Source: Nautilus pompilius (Eukaryota; Mollusca; Cephalopoda; Nautilida; Nautilidae). From it: DNA of 64,000 nt. Both the position numbers and the translations under genes were made by a program. Each line of letters begins with the position of its first letter. The first letter of the stretch is position 1. The stretch is from positions 1,252,501 to 1,316,500 of the forward strand of contig JACATO010000132.1 of NCBI GenBank assembly GCA_018389105.1, given 5' to 3'. Below the pieces are notes generated by a model, which saw only the letters and a list, made by a program, of their open reading frames with translations, was not told the origin of the DNA and ran no database searches. Positions 26,561 to 40,005 of this stretch are shown one piece after another.

Positions 26561-29500
26561 TTTACTGTTTAAAAACTATCATTTCTAAGTTTTGTTTCTT
26601 TCCTGTAAAAAAATTCGGGGTTTGCTTTGCACACACAAAATTTACTAAATTTCCCAGGTTTTTCTTGGAGAAATCTGCTTGCTCTTTATTAGACACACTT
26701 CAAAGTTAATCTTTTTTGGTGTTGCTTTTCCTAAATAGACAATAGCTATTTTTTTTCTTTTAAAAATATTTTAAGGCAATAATTTTTCTTGTTTAGCCAT
26801 GCTTTTCAAGAGATTTATTTTCCATTTAACAATAGTGTTCTCAGTTCAGCAAGTTATCTGCATATTCAGTAAAATGTAGCACTTGTAGTTCCAACATTAT
26901 TTTGTTAAAACTTTAAAATGCATTAATGGATATTTTTAGTCATGTGTTTTATGAAAATCTTTAAACATACAACTATATCATCTTTTGGTTATACTTTTTA
27001 TTTGAATGACAAGAAGGCTACTGCCAGAGTCTATCAATGCTTTGTTTTATTTCTATACTTTATTTCAATTTAAGAAATAAATAGTTATATTTGAAAATCC
27101 AATTTAAAGTATTTTATAGATGTTTTTATTTGTATGCCTTTTGTCTGTATTTTTGTTGCTTTGCCTCCCCCCCCAAAATTTAATCATTTTAATTTCGAGC
27201 AATTTATTTTATGAATATTCTATATAATTACTAATTTCTAAAGATGATTTTTAAATTTAAGAATTGGGTAGGAAAATTTGATATTTTTCATTGCATTACA
27301 TCTGAGAAGAGGTTTTATAAGGAAGAAGTTTCCTATTATGTACTGATGGTTTATGGAACTGTTAGAATGCTTCCTTACATAGTTACTTTGATATTTTCTG
27401 TCTGAACAAATTGGAAAATGGTCATTCGTGGCAAATTTGTGGTAGATAACTAGCATCTATATGTTCTTTGTGCCTAAATAAACATAAGATTATTGGAAAT
27501 GATGTCTTTGAGGTTATGCTAGTTGGCTGATTTATTATTGGCTCAAAATTAAATTCTCTACTAGAAACCTGTTGGAGAGCTTGTTCTGGAAAGATGTATG
27601 TTAAAATCACCCAAAATAATTATTTCTTTGTTTTATATGTGAACAGTTTTTGTTGTTATTTCAGAATTTGTTATTAATGTCTAATCAAGCAAAGCATATT
27701 TGTGAGGCTGGTGGATATAAACAAATTACATTGGTATCCAATGAAAATAAATCTATTAAAGATCTCACTTTTTGGTAAACAACCTTGTAATATTAATTTT
27801 GTGTTCTGAAATATTTTGTTTTATTAAGCCACTTAAAAACAACAACAAAATATTTTTCTTTTCTCTTTAGTATGTATAATGTCTTAATACTATGATTTTG
27901 AAAAAAAAAAGTTGGAAAAATTTTTTTTGAATGACAACAACCTGCTTCCAGAAATTTTATATTTATAATAAATTAATAGGTATGCTTCATACCTTGAAGA
28001 CATTTATCAATATAATTACTGTTATCACAGTGTCACTATCCAGGCTTTTGAAATTTCTGAGATGAAAATGAATTGTTTTCATGGTGACCCCTTGATTAAT
28101 TCCAACAGAAAACTAATTTAGAAAGAAAATTTTTCCTTTTAGCTATTTTGTAAATACATTCAAACAAATGTATATTTTTTCTTATTATAATGACATTTAT
28201 TTTGAAAAAAAAAATTTACACAATATAAGATAGATATAAGGAAGTAAAAATCTTAAGCTCATTTTGATACATTAAATAGTATTTGTAATTAGATTTAAAA
28301 AAATCAAAATTTTTTTTAGATTATAAAATTTTTAATGAAGTTAAAAATATATTTTAATGACTTTATTACTACTGTATTCAATGATGCTTATTGCTTAACA
28401 GTAACATTTCAGAACAGAAAAGAGGGAAACTTTGTAACTCAATTATAGGCAATATGGAAGCATTGCCCAATCCAGATCTAACTAAATGACTAGATTCATT
28501 ATTTATGTTTACTAATGATGTAAAACAAAATCCATAAATATTTTGCATAGAATTGGTTTAATTAGGGAAGCAGTGCATAATTTTTTTTTTAACATAGTGA
28601 CAAATAACTTAATAAGAAGTAAATAGCTAAATAAGTGTTTAATAACTGTAAGTTTAATACTAAAACAACTGTTTTAAATGAATTTTTTAGGATTAAATCA
28701 ACTCTTAAGAACTTAGTAAGTTCTCTACATTCCTGGCTTTAATTCAGATTATAGAGTTTATATCTGCATGGGAGAAAAATAAGAATCAACAGTTTATAAG
28801 CATGAAAACTGTTCTTGCTGAAATATAAATTAAATCAGATCTTCCTAAATTTTCTTCAGTAAAGTTTACATTTTATTGAAATTATATATTAAATAATATA
28901 TTAGTAATGTTTTAAGCCACTAACAGATCTCGTGCAAATAAATATACATGCCTTAATAATTCAATTTGCAGATTTATTGGTCCATTTATACACAATTAAA
29001 AAAAAAAGCACAAAATATTTGAGTTTAAAATAATGATAAAACCTGAAATCACATGAGATGTATTTTCAGTGAATAACACTAGTTTCTATTATTTATATGC
29101 TCAGATTTTCAGGATGTGGCCATTTTCAACCTTTGCATAGACTGGAATCACCTGAACACCAGTTCAATAACAGACTACATTAGGCTTATGTAGTAAAATA
29201 ATTCTAATTTTTATTGTTTTGTTTCATCTGTAAGTCTTTCAGTTGAGAGTCTGTATGCATAGTAAATATACTAGTGAAATGTTAAGTATTTTTAGTAGTA
29301 TACAGATTTAAGATAACCTCACTGGTAGTCAGAAATGCCTATTTATATTTTTTGTGTAAACTAACAGTATCTATTATGAATGGTTTCACTATGTTAAAAA
29401 TAATGTCCAGATATTATGTTTTATTTGTGTATGTATATATTTTATTTTAATTTTTGTTTTTAAAAATAAGTGGGTAAAAGAAAACATTGGAGAAAGTAGG

Positions 29501-29756
29501 GAAGGGAAAACAATCAAAGAGAGTTTTTGCACAAAACTGCATCCATCTTTAAGCAAAACTGAAAATTATAGTATATGTATATTTTTCACAGGATATTTAC
29601 TTTTGTTCAGGCTGATGTGAAGTCTCAACTAATAAAAATTTTAAGCGTAATGAGGCATAAAAATCCAATAAAATACTATAAACATTAAAATACATTTTGT
29701 TAGCTGTTTTTTTTTAAATAAAAAGTAAAAAATTATATCAGTTAGTAATGAAATGG
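26561..29756. other. A/T-rich non-coding stretch
   Basis: No gene, RNA or repeat-family signature. Contains short A/T runs and a C8 run near 27167-27174. Confidence 0.5.
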
Positions 29757-30018
29757 AAAGCAGATGGCCAAGTACAAAGTATATCAACCTGCTGTACTGA
29801 GAGTCTGACTTTGATTTTCACTGGGGACCAATTTGTTTGGCGAACCTCCCATAGCTTGGCTTTTTCTTATTCTTCTGTACCATGTTGATATGGGTTTTTT
29901 CTGGAGACTCTATTTTCCTCCCACCACTAAACAGAGGAATTCTATTAGGGACTTTCATTTCCTGCTGAAGGCTAAAGATGGTAGTGCCAGGCCCTACAAG
30001 GCATGCAGCCTCATCAGG
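29757..30018 (+). repeat. tRNA-derived SINE, copy 3 of 4 (only plus-oriented copy)
   Basis: The tRNA-like head lies at the left (about 29760-29825), with an A-box-like ATGGCCAAGTACAAAG and a B-box-like GACTTTGATTTTC. The family body follows: ACCAATTTGTTTGGCGAACC (29828-29847), GGGTTTTTTCTGGAGACTC (29892-29910), TTTTCCTCCCACCACTAAAC (29912-29931), TTCTATTAGGGACTTTCATTTCCTGCTGAAGG, then GTGCCAGGCCCTACAAGGCATGCA (29983-30006). The last block shows that the family's 3' region is also shared with copies 1 and 4. Age looks similar to the other copies. Confidence 0.78.
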
Positions 30019-33000
30019 TATGTTTACAGTTGTAAATGTAAATAAATGCTACAAATAAGTACCTAAAGATAGGAACTAATATTTGAAACCACCTTACACA
30101 GATAAAGCTGGATTTATTCTTTAAGCTAATTTTATTGTAACAAATAGATGCAGAATTCTATTATTGTATCAATGTCTAATAACCAGTTTTGTAAAGTTTT
30201 TACACTGAGAAAACATTCTATAGTTTCAAATCTCTTTTAACAGAATTGCACTGAAGATATTGTACAAGTATAAAATATACTTGCAAAGCATGAAGTATAT
30301 GTATATTGAACTTTTTAACAGATAAGACTCATATTCATATACATTATGAGAATTTGTAAAACCACACTAAAATTTTTTTTCAAAAAATGAATAAACAAAG
30401 AAACATTGTCTCTAACTTTAGATTTTGTTTAACCATCTGTTAAGTTTTTCTTTCTTTATAATGATGTAAACTTAAACTGTAAACAGAAATGCAACATTAT
30501 TAATTGATAAAAGGTTGTCACATTCAATTTTGACAAACTTTCAGATACAAAGATTATTTCAGTAATGCTTTCTGAAAAAAAAACACAGACTACTGATGTA
30601 AAACAAATTGTGGTTACCTATCTTTTAGATTGTGATGCTGAACATTTTGACATGTTTTTTTTTCATTCTTTAGAAGCTAATGACATTCAATCTAAAATAG
30701 TAATAAAATAATCTCCAGAAAAACTACAAAAAAAAACAAGACAAAACATCGGTCTAAACCAAAACAGTGAAGCAATACAGAAATCTATTGCTCAAAATAA
30801 GCAAGCATAATTCTATTATATATTACTGTTAGCATTGTAAAATTAATTTTAAATTCATTCTGTCATAATTATTGTTATTACTTTATATGGATTGACCACA
30901 CAGTAAATCCATTTGCAATCAATAGTTTTACATTCTGGCTAGTGAAATATTTAGTTAATTTGTGTCAGAATAGAAATTCCCAAGAGTCACAATTATTAAA
31001 AATATCTGAAAGCAACATTCCCCCTTCTCACAATAACAAAACAAAAAACATTTATAAACATTAGTGCAAAATGTTTATAAAACTACATTCCAACTTCAAA
31101 GCCATGTACATAAAAATTCTCACTTACACCAGTATAACATAAACTTGTTCCTGCAGCTCACTTTACATCTCCTGTATACAGTTCCACTGCCTAGGTATCA
31201 AGAAACATCTGCTTTATCTCTCTCCCTGTTTGCTAACCACCCCCTAGGGAAAAATACAGAAAGGATCACTTCTTTCTTGGTGTACTTGCCAGCCAGGGCT
31301 AAAATGAAAAGCAGATGTTTTTACTTGTAAATGAATTGGAGATTTATATATAAGGACCTACATGTTAGAAAATGCTACCTGATTCTAAAAACAAACAGGA
31401 AGCCAAGTTCTGGAAAGGAAGTTGCACTCTGGTTAATGATATTTCAATATTTTTAGCTGTAAACATGACTATGGTGTAGTTAGATATGAATTTAATTTTA
31501 CATATTTGAACATCATATATATTTGTTTTATGTAAGCACATACAACTGCTGCTGGGATATGAAGTTGGTAACAAATTTGCTTAAAATCGTTTCTTCACAA
31601 ATCTAAGTAAAGATAAGAAATAATGGGGAAAAAAGTTTGAAATTTGGAAATTCAGAATATTGATTAAATCTTCAACCTATTTCTAAACTCTACAGCCCCT
31701 CCTACTTTTATAATAAATATTTTAAAAACTACAAAGTTTCTCACTAGGATGCACACAAATAATTCCTATTGTGTATACACTTCAAAGATGTAAAATGTAC
31801 ATTAGCAATAATTTTTATTAATATTGTATGCAATGTTGCATGTAGTGATATTTGTTTGTGTATACAGTCTTAAACACGTTAATCGTCTTACAATGAACTA
31901 AAATAGCAAACAATTTAAGAAATAAGAAGGGTGTTTTTTTTTACTTTATTTGTATTAGTATTTATATTAAAAAGTACCTTTTTAAAGGTACAATAAATTC
32001 CTAACTGTTTTGTGGTTTTAAATTAGAATTTTCATTTTTATTTTACTCGTGTAATTAAGTTTCATCAAGTATAACTAAAAAATCTAGTCTAAAAAAGCAC
32101 CATGATTTAGAATACCATTTTATATATTGTTACAAAAGAAGTGCTTTCATCATGCTTCTAAACCATTTAACTGACAATGATATTTTGCTTCTTAAAGATC
32201 TTTAAATAACAGAGTATGTAAAACATTAAAAGCATGTCACACTGTGAAGGTATACTTTATTTACCTTTAATAGAAAGTAGCATGGCAGAACTATTACTGT
32301 ACATGACAGGAAAGATTTTGGATTATTTTTCAGGAATGCTTCAAATCTGAATTTTCGCATTTATTTTGGAAACGAAAATTTGAATTAAATACCCTGATGG
32401 CTCTAATAATTTGAATTAAAACATTATTAAACTTTTATTTCTATTTCATTTGCTAAAGTTAAGATTTTTTTTTTTTTGTGAATATGTCATGAGAACAATG
32501 ATGTGCCACTTTAATTTGAAAAGTTAAAAATCATTATCAAACAGAACAGAACAGAAAGAAAAGCAGAAATTCCCCACCCCCATGTTGCTAAACCATGAGG
32601 AACTTTTATTATAGTATAAGCATAATTAATGAAATTAGTGTTTAAAAGATAGGTAGTTCTTTTGATATTTTGCACAGCAATTTAATTAATTTTTTTTTTA
32701 ATGTCATATTTTATCTGATTTGTGCACTTCTTGATTTCTTTTAAATGCTGCAAATAGCTCACAAAAATTTAAAAAAAAAAAAAATACTGTCTGTCTTTGT
32801 ATCAAACAAAAAGAAAAAAATAAGGAAGACTTTTCAAATCAGGGCTCTAGGGGAAGGGAATAACAACAGAAAAAGAAAAAAGAAGAAAATGAACTAAATT
32901 TTTTTTTTTTTTTTTAACGGAAGACATGGCCTTGGAATGTATAATTTTATATTGTTGAGGGTAGCATCTATGCACATTCTGGGTATAACATTTATAGATT

Positions 33001-33939
33001 AATTATAGCTCTTTTTTTTAAAAAGCTATCTCATAATTTGTTTATCATTGTTCTAAACTAGAAATCTATACTGTACATCCAGAAGTTATGATAACCATTC
33101 TACTTTTTTTTTGTAATTTTTGTAAATATGCCAAAAGTCTAGCTTTAGTTGGTCCTAAAGGCAAGTCTACTAAACCAGAAAAAAAAATGAATGAAAGTGT
33201 ATTTTTCATTGAGTCAGGTATGTATGCACCATGATTTAGTTCACTAATGTATGATCCATTGTTTAATGTAGCAAGATGGCTCTGTTCAGTCTGAAACATT
33301 TTATAAAAAGATTCTGTTAGAAATGATGTTATATAGTTGTTTTCAGTATAATGAAGTATTAAAACAAATTAAATTGTCTACATTTATAAGTGGGCCTATA
33401 AATTAAAAAAAACAAACAAACAAGCATACACTTCAATAAATAAATCTAATGTTATTATTCACTTCTTTTTAGTTATGGTTGGAAAGATGCTTGGAGATCA
33501 ATGTAAAATTCTGTAAATTATTGAAAAAAAATTTTTTTTAAAATCCAACAGGTTTTAATGGAGGAAAATAAAATTTTGTACATTACTTTGAAAAGACCAA
33601 AGGAAAAAAAGAGAATTCACATTTGAAAATAAAAAAAAAAAATTGTAAGTTTATCTGAAGTATTATATCAGAAATAAATCTGAAAAATATGTTGTGAAGG
33701 GTTTTTTATGCATTCTGGCAGAGGACAGATTTTAAACATATGCACTATATTTACCTCATTAGCTGAATATCATTTATAGATCAAGATAAACATTGATATC
33801 ATAAACCAGTAATGTTAATAGTATTAAAAAAAAGCTTTCAGCACAAAAATGGAAGTCTACCTAGTATATGTACTAGATGTATTCTATACTATCTTCACAA
33901 TGGAGACAATCCCGGTATGGGAGTGTAAATTGATTGTTG
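30019..33939. other. A/T-rich non-coding stretch
   Basis: No supported gene or element. Homopolymers are common (for example T18 near 32899-32916). One 88-codon plus-strand frame at 31064-31330 has no recognisable family features. Confidence 0.5.
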
Positions 33940-34156
33940 TTGCACCATGAAGGGCATGGCACTTCTTACTTCAGCAATGAGATCCCTACTAGAACTTTTT
34001 ATTTTTAGATGTGGGAGGAACTCAGAGTGCCTAGAGGAAACCTACATGACAACTGGTGAAGAAACCATGCCAGTGAGATATACCAAACCAAGCTGACCAG
34101 TGACTGAACTTGGACCCTTAATCATGGCAATCTAGTAGCATAATCACTGACTGCTG
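33940..34156 (-). repeat. tRNA-derived SINE, copy 4 of 4
   Basis: Plus-strand order of shared blocks: CATGAAGGGCATGGCACTTC (33945-33964), TTCAGCAATGAGATCCCTACTAGAAC (33971-33996), AGATGTGGGAGGAACTCAGAGTGCC (34007-34031), AGAGGAAACC, CTGGTGAAGAAACCATGCC (34050-34068), ACCAAACCAAGCTGACCAGTG (34082-34102), and a tRNA-like end to about 34156. Reverse-complemented, the end reads as an A-box-like CAGTGATTATGC, then TAGATTGCC, then a B-box-like CCAAGTTCAGTC. This copy and copy 1 best define the body and tail of the family. Confidence 0.78.
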
Positions 34157-37100
34157 TTATTTTCTAGATGTTTCCTTTGCACTTTCACATTACCTTACTA
34201 TAAAATCATGGCTGTACTGCATATTTTTGATTATTTATACTCTAACATTGTTTATATCACAGGATTAGTTCCTATTTTTAGAAGTATTAAAATTTTTGAT
34301 AGTGCTTGCAAAATTCATGAAAATAAAAACTTCATAAATTAAACCACCAGTGAATAAACATTGATTTCCTAACCAAGATCTCCTGTGTTTGAAACACATC
34401 ACCCAATACAAAATCTAAAAATATTTTGAATACTGACTGGTTGTTGGGACCACTTTTGTCATGAAGTCAAGATTAAATAAAATTAATCATAACAAAACCA
34501 AACATACTTATCAGGGATATTATGAAGATTATGACAAGAAATGTTTTTCTGAAATGCCAATAGATCATTTTTTTCAGTTGTGATAAAAGCTTGCCAATAT
34601 TTTAAGAATTTTATAATAAAGGTAACATTGTCTAGTATTTTTGTCTGCAAAGATGAAGAAGTACTACATACTATTTACTTACTGAAAAACTGACAGAATG
34701 TTTATCATTTGGTAAGTTTTATTTATACTGCTTGCCCACATAGTTTTGCTATGGAAAATAGTTCAATATTTCCTTTTAATATAATCTCAATAACAAATAT
34801 TCTTGTATTTTAGATTGGTGTGAATATATTACTTTCTTATTATTGAAAAAAGATGAAAAATTTTTGTAGCATTTTATAAGTATGACCTAATAAACTTTGT
34901 TAATTGATTAGTCTTACTTTTTGTTCTTTCTGAATAATAACAATTTGAAAAGATCAAATAAATCAGAAAAAATCTTGATCTAAATTGATATCTATTTTGA
35001 TAGACTCTGGCATAGCAGGAATTACAACCATAGTATTAGCTTCTGCTTTTCAAACATTGCTGACTGGCTATAGCAATGCTACAGCTGGTTCAGCCTGTTT
35101 ACTATGATATTTGTGCTGCATTAAAAAAAATCATTTTTAATTTAATTAAACACATTTTGTCAGGGGTCTTAGAAAAAATCTATCAAACATATTTCATTGC
35201 TTTCTAAATTAAATTAACAAACCTAAGGTTTTGTGATAATTAAGATCCATTAAGAAAATTGAATTTTTTCTCCAAGGAAATTATTTAAATGCTTTGTGTT
35301 TCCCCATTCATTAAAAAAAAAGTATTTTAGGGGGAAAAAATTGATATTTTTGTTGCTAAGTTACAATGTGAAAGAACCTTTGAAAACAAAAAAATAATAA
35401 TAATATACATTTTCTTGTTTCTAGTTTCATTATGTATGCCAATTAAGCAATTTGTATTTTGAATAGAAAAATAAAATTATCTAAAATATATTTTTAATAT
35501 CTTGAGGTATTCCAAGAGTCATAAAAGTATTGGAACACATTCCATTTCCTATATCGTGTATATTTATTATCCCAAAGTGAATCCTATAAAAGGTCAACTG
35601 ATGAAGCTTGCTAATAAGACTGGTTGCTGCCGAGTTGAAATGTGATGGTTTAAATATCAAAACTTGAAATTAGATATGAAAGAAATCAAAATATTTTTGA
35701 TATCTGAAAATACTGCTAATCAGACAAAACTACATCTTGAATTGGTCAGTAACTAACATGTAGAATTCATCTTTATCAGTAAATGTCATGTAAAAATAGG
35801 CTTTAATTATTGTAAATAAGTCAGTAATTACAAGATTTTATTCAGTTTTTGTAAGAAAAAGCTGCTTTTGAATCGTGGTTGCTCCAGGTTTTGGACTAAT
35901 CTACTGTCCTATTAATAAATATAATGTAAGATTATTTCTTTATTTTTGTCTATCATTTTAATGAAATTTTGTAGTTTTACAGCCATCTTTTTATAAGGTT
36001 GTACAGAATTTAGTAATAATCAATTGAATTTTATGAAAAAATATTTCTACATGCATATTTAACGTAATATATTTAGAAATTGTGGAAGTGTTATGAAAAG
36101 TTTTTTTTAAATAGTTAACAATTTTTAGAGCTCTGATGATGATATAAGAATAGTGTTAATCTTTTCAAACTCACCATCTTCAGGATGAAATGAATAAATA
36201 AGTTATATGTCATGTTTGTAATATCTCAATTTTAGTGGAATGATAGGTAGAAGTAACTTTAGGAATAATAGAATTCTAAATGTCATATTTACAGGGTACC
36301 AAAAGTTATGATAACTGTTTTGACAATGTTTAGATGCTAACTTGGACAAGAAATAGAAAACATATAGTCAAAATATTTATTTAACTTGTTGGTTTAACTT
36401 TCTATGATTTCTAAACTTATAATCTTAGAGCCTGTTTATCTTATATATTTGTAATGCTAAGTATCTGGTTTCCAGTAGAGAATATTAAGCAATTTATTTT
36501 GTCCACTCTACCTACTACTTGCCTTATCCCTCAAATTATTTAACAGAAAATTGTGTTTTGGACAATTTTAAGGATACAGGAGTTGCTGATATATTAGAAT
36601 GCTCAGAAGCAAAAGAGTAGGTAACAGCTTAAGGGAGCAACCCTCAAATATTACAATGCATTTCCCACAAGGTGATTAATTCATTGATTTAAATTAGTTA
36701 CTCCATTTAATTACCATATGTAAAATGTTTGATTAATCAGTTGCACATACAGTCTTAAATAGTATGCCAAAATTGCTTTCAGATTTTAGAGAAAGGATTT
36801 ATTTATGGTTATTTTAGTAACTTTTAAATCTCTGCCTCCCATTTTTTTGTACTTTTTCAATAAATTATATTTTTGAATTCTAATATATTTATTCATAATA
36901 TAAATTAGTATGTTACATTTTATTCCCATTATAGAAATTTTAGATGACAATAAAATAAAAAGTTTTATCAGAAATTATTCTATCTTTGCTATGCTAATTC
37001 TGATTTGGAAATTGATTTTGATTTTTGTACAATATACATTTGTAGCAAGTGAAGACCATTGAGAAACAATGGCATGAGTTAGGGTAGTTCTAGCAGAAGT

Positions 37101-38519
37101 GAATGCAGTTCAAAAATGTTATAAAAAAATAATGTAAAACCAGGCAGCCATGAGAGTTGTTTGATAGATAGGCACTGTAGTTAAAGGCAGTGCTAGCAGT
37201 GGGTAGAGATGCTGTGTAGTGGAAATGGTAATTGTAGATACCTTGGAAATAATAATGTGTCTCACATTTCACAATTTACAGTAGCTTATGAAATAAATTA
37301 ATCTTTTGGCCTTTTTTTTAGTATACTTTAATGATGAAGGTTAAGCTCCACAGTTTTTTATTGACACAATCAGCAAAAATGGTAAATACTTAAAAAAAAT
37401 TATAGAATAATACAAACATCTGAAATCAGTCTTTACACAAAAATTTTGATAGGTTTGTGTTTTTTAAAATAATAATAACACAAATGTTGCACTTGTACTA
37501 CTTATGAAAACCTCTGAAAGCTTGTTTTACATTTTGAAAATAATACATATTATTTTAAAAGACAGTCCAAAAGCATTTTGAACTGTAAATATATACTACT
37601 GTGGTTTATACTTAATTTATTGTTTTTAAAACAAATGACTATTAAATATTTTCTTAAGCTTTTTTTTTTTTTTTTAGTACAGTCTCCTTATTCTGATTCT
37701 TTCCCTATTTTTACTGTCTAACTACATAAACTGACTTGGAAAAGGGGTTAATGAATGCTACTGTTAATTTATTTCATTCAGATATCAAACTTTATAAGTA
37801 GTTTAATTAATGTATAATTATGTGCTATTGTATTTTTTTACTGACTTAAAAAATTCTTATAAAAAAACTTTTATTAGCTTCCATCTCATAAGATTATCAA
37901 CTATATATATATTAGGCAGATTTAATATTTTCAATTTATCTAAATATTCTTTTTTTAATCTTAGAAAGATTTTTGAGGATCTTTGCTGAATCTGTAGGTA
38001 ATTAAACATGTAATACATAAATTATTAAATGTTATGTAATGGGATATCCATCAGATTTGTATTTAGCACCTAGTATAATATATATATTTTTTAAGTAACT
38101 AACAAAAATCATAATGCTTTCTGGTGCAGCTCCTGTAAAACATCATACTGAAAATGCTCAATTAAATAAAAAAAATAAAGTTTAATAACAAGTACCTGAT
38201 GAGGAATATATATATTTTTTTTTAATTTCAGAAAATATAAATAAAATATCATTTGTTTTATACTTGTGCATTAAATTTGTAAAAAAAAAAAAAAACTAAC
38301 ATTGATTTTTTTTCTTTGATTTTTTCCAATTTTTCTTTCTAAGAAGCTGTCTCTTGTCGTTTTTGTAGCAACTTTGCAGAAAAAATAATTTTACAGCTTT
38401 TCCAACTTATTTTAATGTAGTAACCCTACTTGATTTTTTCTTATTTTTACTCTGTCTTTCTTCTACATTTTAACCAATTAGTACTGCATCTACTTTTTTT
38501 TTTCCATCTGTTGTAAAAG
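34157..38519. other. A/T-rich non-coding stretch
   Basis: Background with homopolymers. No coding, RNA or transposon signature is recognised. Confidence 0.5.
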
Positions 38520-38880
38520 CAACTATTCACCAGCAGAAGGGTTTATTTCTTGTGATTGCTGCATGGAAGAACTGCTGTGCCTTTGGGAAACTTCTAATTC
38601 TACTGGGACCTTTTGGCAGTATAGGTGAGAGATTGTAGCCTACCTATAGGGTTTTTCACATTAATATGATTAGGCCTTAGAGGATAGATTGAGTGGTTGA
38701 GATTTGGCACTATAAGCCACACATCAGTAACTGTCTGGATATTGATCCACGTCTACTGACAGCTTTAGCAACATGTTAGGTCAAAACCCTTACTCTTTTA
38801 CATGTCAGTCTTTGCTCTTGCTGTAGATCTCATGCTTTCTTATCCTTCTGCAGTGAGCTAACATCAGTCGGTAGTATGCC
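38520..38880 (+). repeat. Possible second type of tRNA-related SINE (weak)
   Basis: A patch of even composition in A/T-rich surroundings. Near 38688-38752 the order GATTGAGTGGTTGAGAT (A-box-like) then CTGGATATTGATCC (B-box-like) at about 50-base spacing resembles a tRNA-type internal promoter. Downstream sequence to about 38875 is complex but not repeated in this window. With one copy only, this may be chance. Confidence 0.25.
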
Positions 38881-39469
38881 TGTAAAAACAACATAGGCTA
38901 TTTGGAAATCTATATCACACTGTACTTGTATTACTAAAATGCAGCAGTTAGCATAGGTTATTTTGAAAATGCAGAGAAAATAAAGAAATAAAGTGTTTAT
39001 TTTTCTCCAAAATTAATAAGGAGCTTCTTAAAGAAGGAACATTAATAATAATCAGCCAGATCAGTACTTCATTATATAAACTTTTAAGTTTTTTTTTTTA
39101 TTTTTAAAAACACAATTAGTGATTTCCTCAAAATAAACAAAAACTAAATGGTTATTGTACACTGGAGGTTTCTTAACAATTTCCATTGAAGGAGGACAGA
39201 CATCTCATTACATGATATTCATGTACTATGTACAGCATATTTTATCTAGGTATTTATTCTTTATGATGTAGTTCTTGCATACAGTCATAATGGCTGGCTT
39301 CTTACCTAAGTAAACTCTCAACTTTTTACAGAGTATATCATTAAAGCATAATTAAATATCTTTACATTATTTACCTATCTGCAAGAAAAGTTTTGTTTGA
39401 CAACTAAACTGATGTTCTGAAAGGAAAGGAAAACAATGTTAGACATTTGATTATCACCATTTTAAGGTA
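38881..39469. other. A/T-rich non-coding stretch
   Basis: No feature recognised. Runs up to the well-defined left end of the Tigger-like element. Confidence 0.5.
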
Positions 39470-40005
39470 CAGCCGACCCCCGCGTAATCGCGGTTTGGCA
39501 TTTGCGGACCCGGTTATTCGCGGAATTTTCCTTAGAACCCAACTAATAATTGTTCGTGTAAACCCCCGTATATTCGCGGAATCGCAAATATCTTCTGCGA
39601 TTTTTTAATGGCTTTTTTCGTGGCAATATATATTTTTTCACGCTTTTTAACGCTAAATTATTAATAACAATATAATTTACTAATTTTGTAATATAAATAC
39701 TAATGTAAATTCAGCAAAATATCAATATAAAATAAACGCTATTGGCTGGAGGTTTGAAAGTAGCCAATCAGAGAGCGTTATTCATTTCTCCTTGCCGCAT
39801 CATCCCAGTTTACCGCGTGTAGCTATCTTGAGTGTTTCTCTGAGTGTTGTATTTTTTATTAAATTATTATTATATATTTACTTATATGTTACATTATATT
39901 TTGACATTTATAGGCATTTTTATGGACCACATCCAATATTTGTGGTTTTTCACTCTTCGCGGGTGCTCTAGGAACGTAACCCCCGCGAATACCAGGGGAC
40001 AATTG
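39470..40005. mobile_element. Non-autonomous Tigger/pogo-like DNA element (MITE-sized, 536 bp)
   Basis: Both ends are sharply GC-rich against the surroundings and flanked by TA (39468-39469 and 40006-40007), the expected target duplication of the Tc1/mariner/pogo superfamily. The left end reads CAGCCGACCCCCGCG, followed by spaced copies of ATTCGCGG and GCGG. The right end, reverse-complemented, reads CAATTGTCCCCTGGTATTCG followed by CGGGGGTTACGTTCC. Such CGCGGGGGTT(A)CGTTCC-type termini are typical of Tigger-like families. The A/T-rich interior encodes no transposase. It contains an inverted repeat of two CCAAT boxes (39735-39779). Crisp ends and a preserved TA duplication make this the youngest-looking element in the window. 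Confidence 0.85.

Noticed and set aside
31064-31330. 88-codon plus-strand open frame
   Set aside because: No domain, no splice context, and composition as expected by chance.
35570-35660. TGATGAAGCTTG...GAGTTGAAATG words resembling an LTR-type motif
   Set aside because: No paired terminal repeat, primer site or coding signature nearby.
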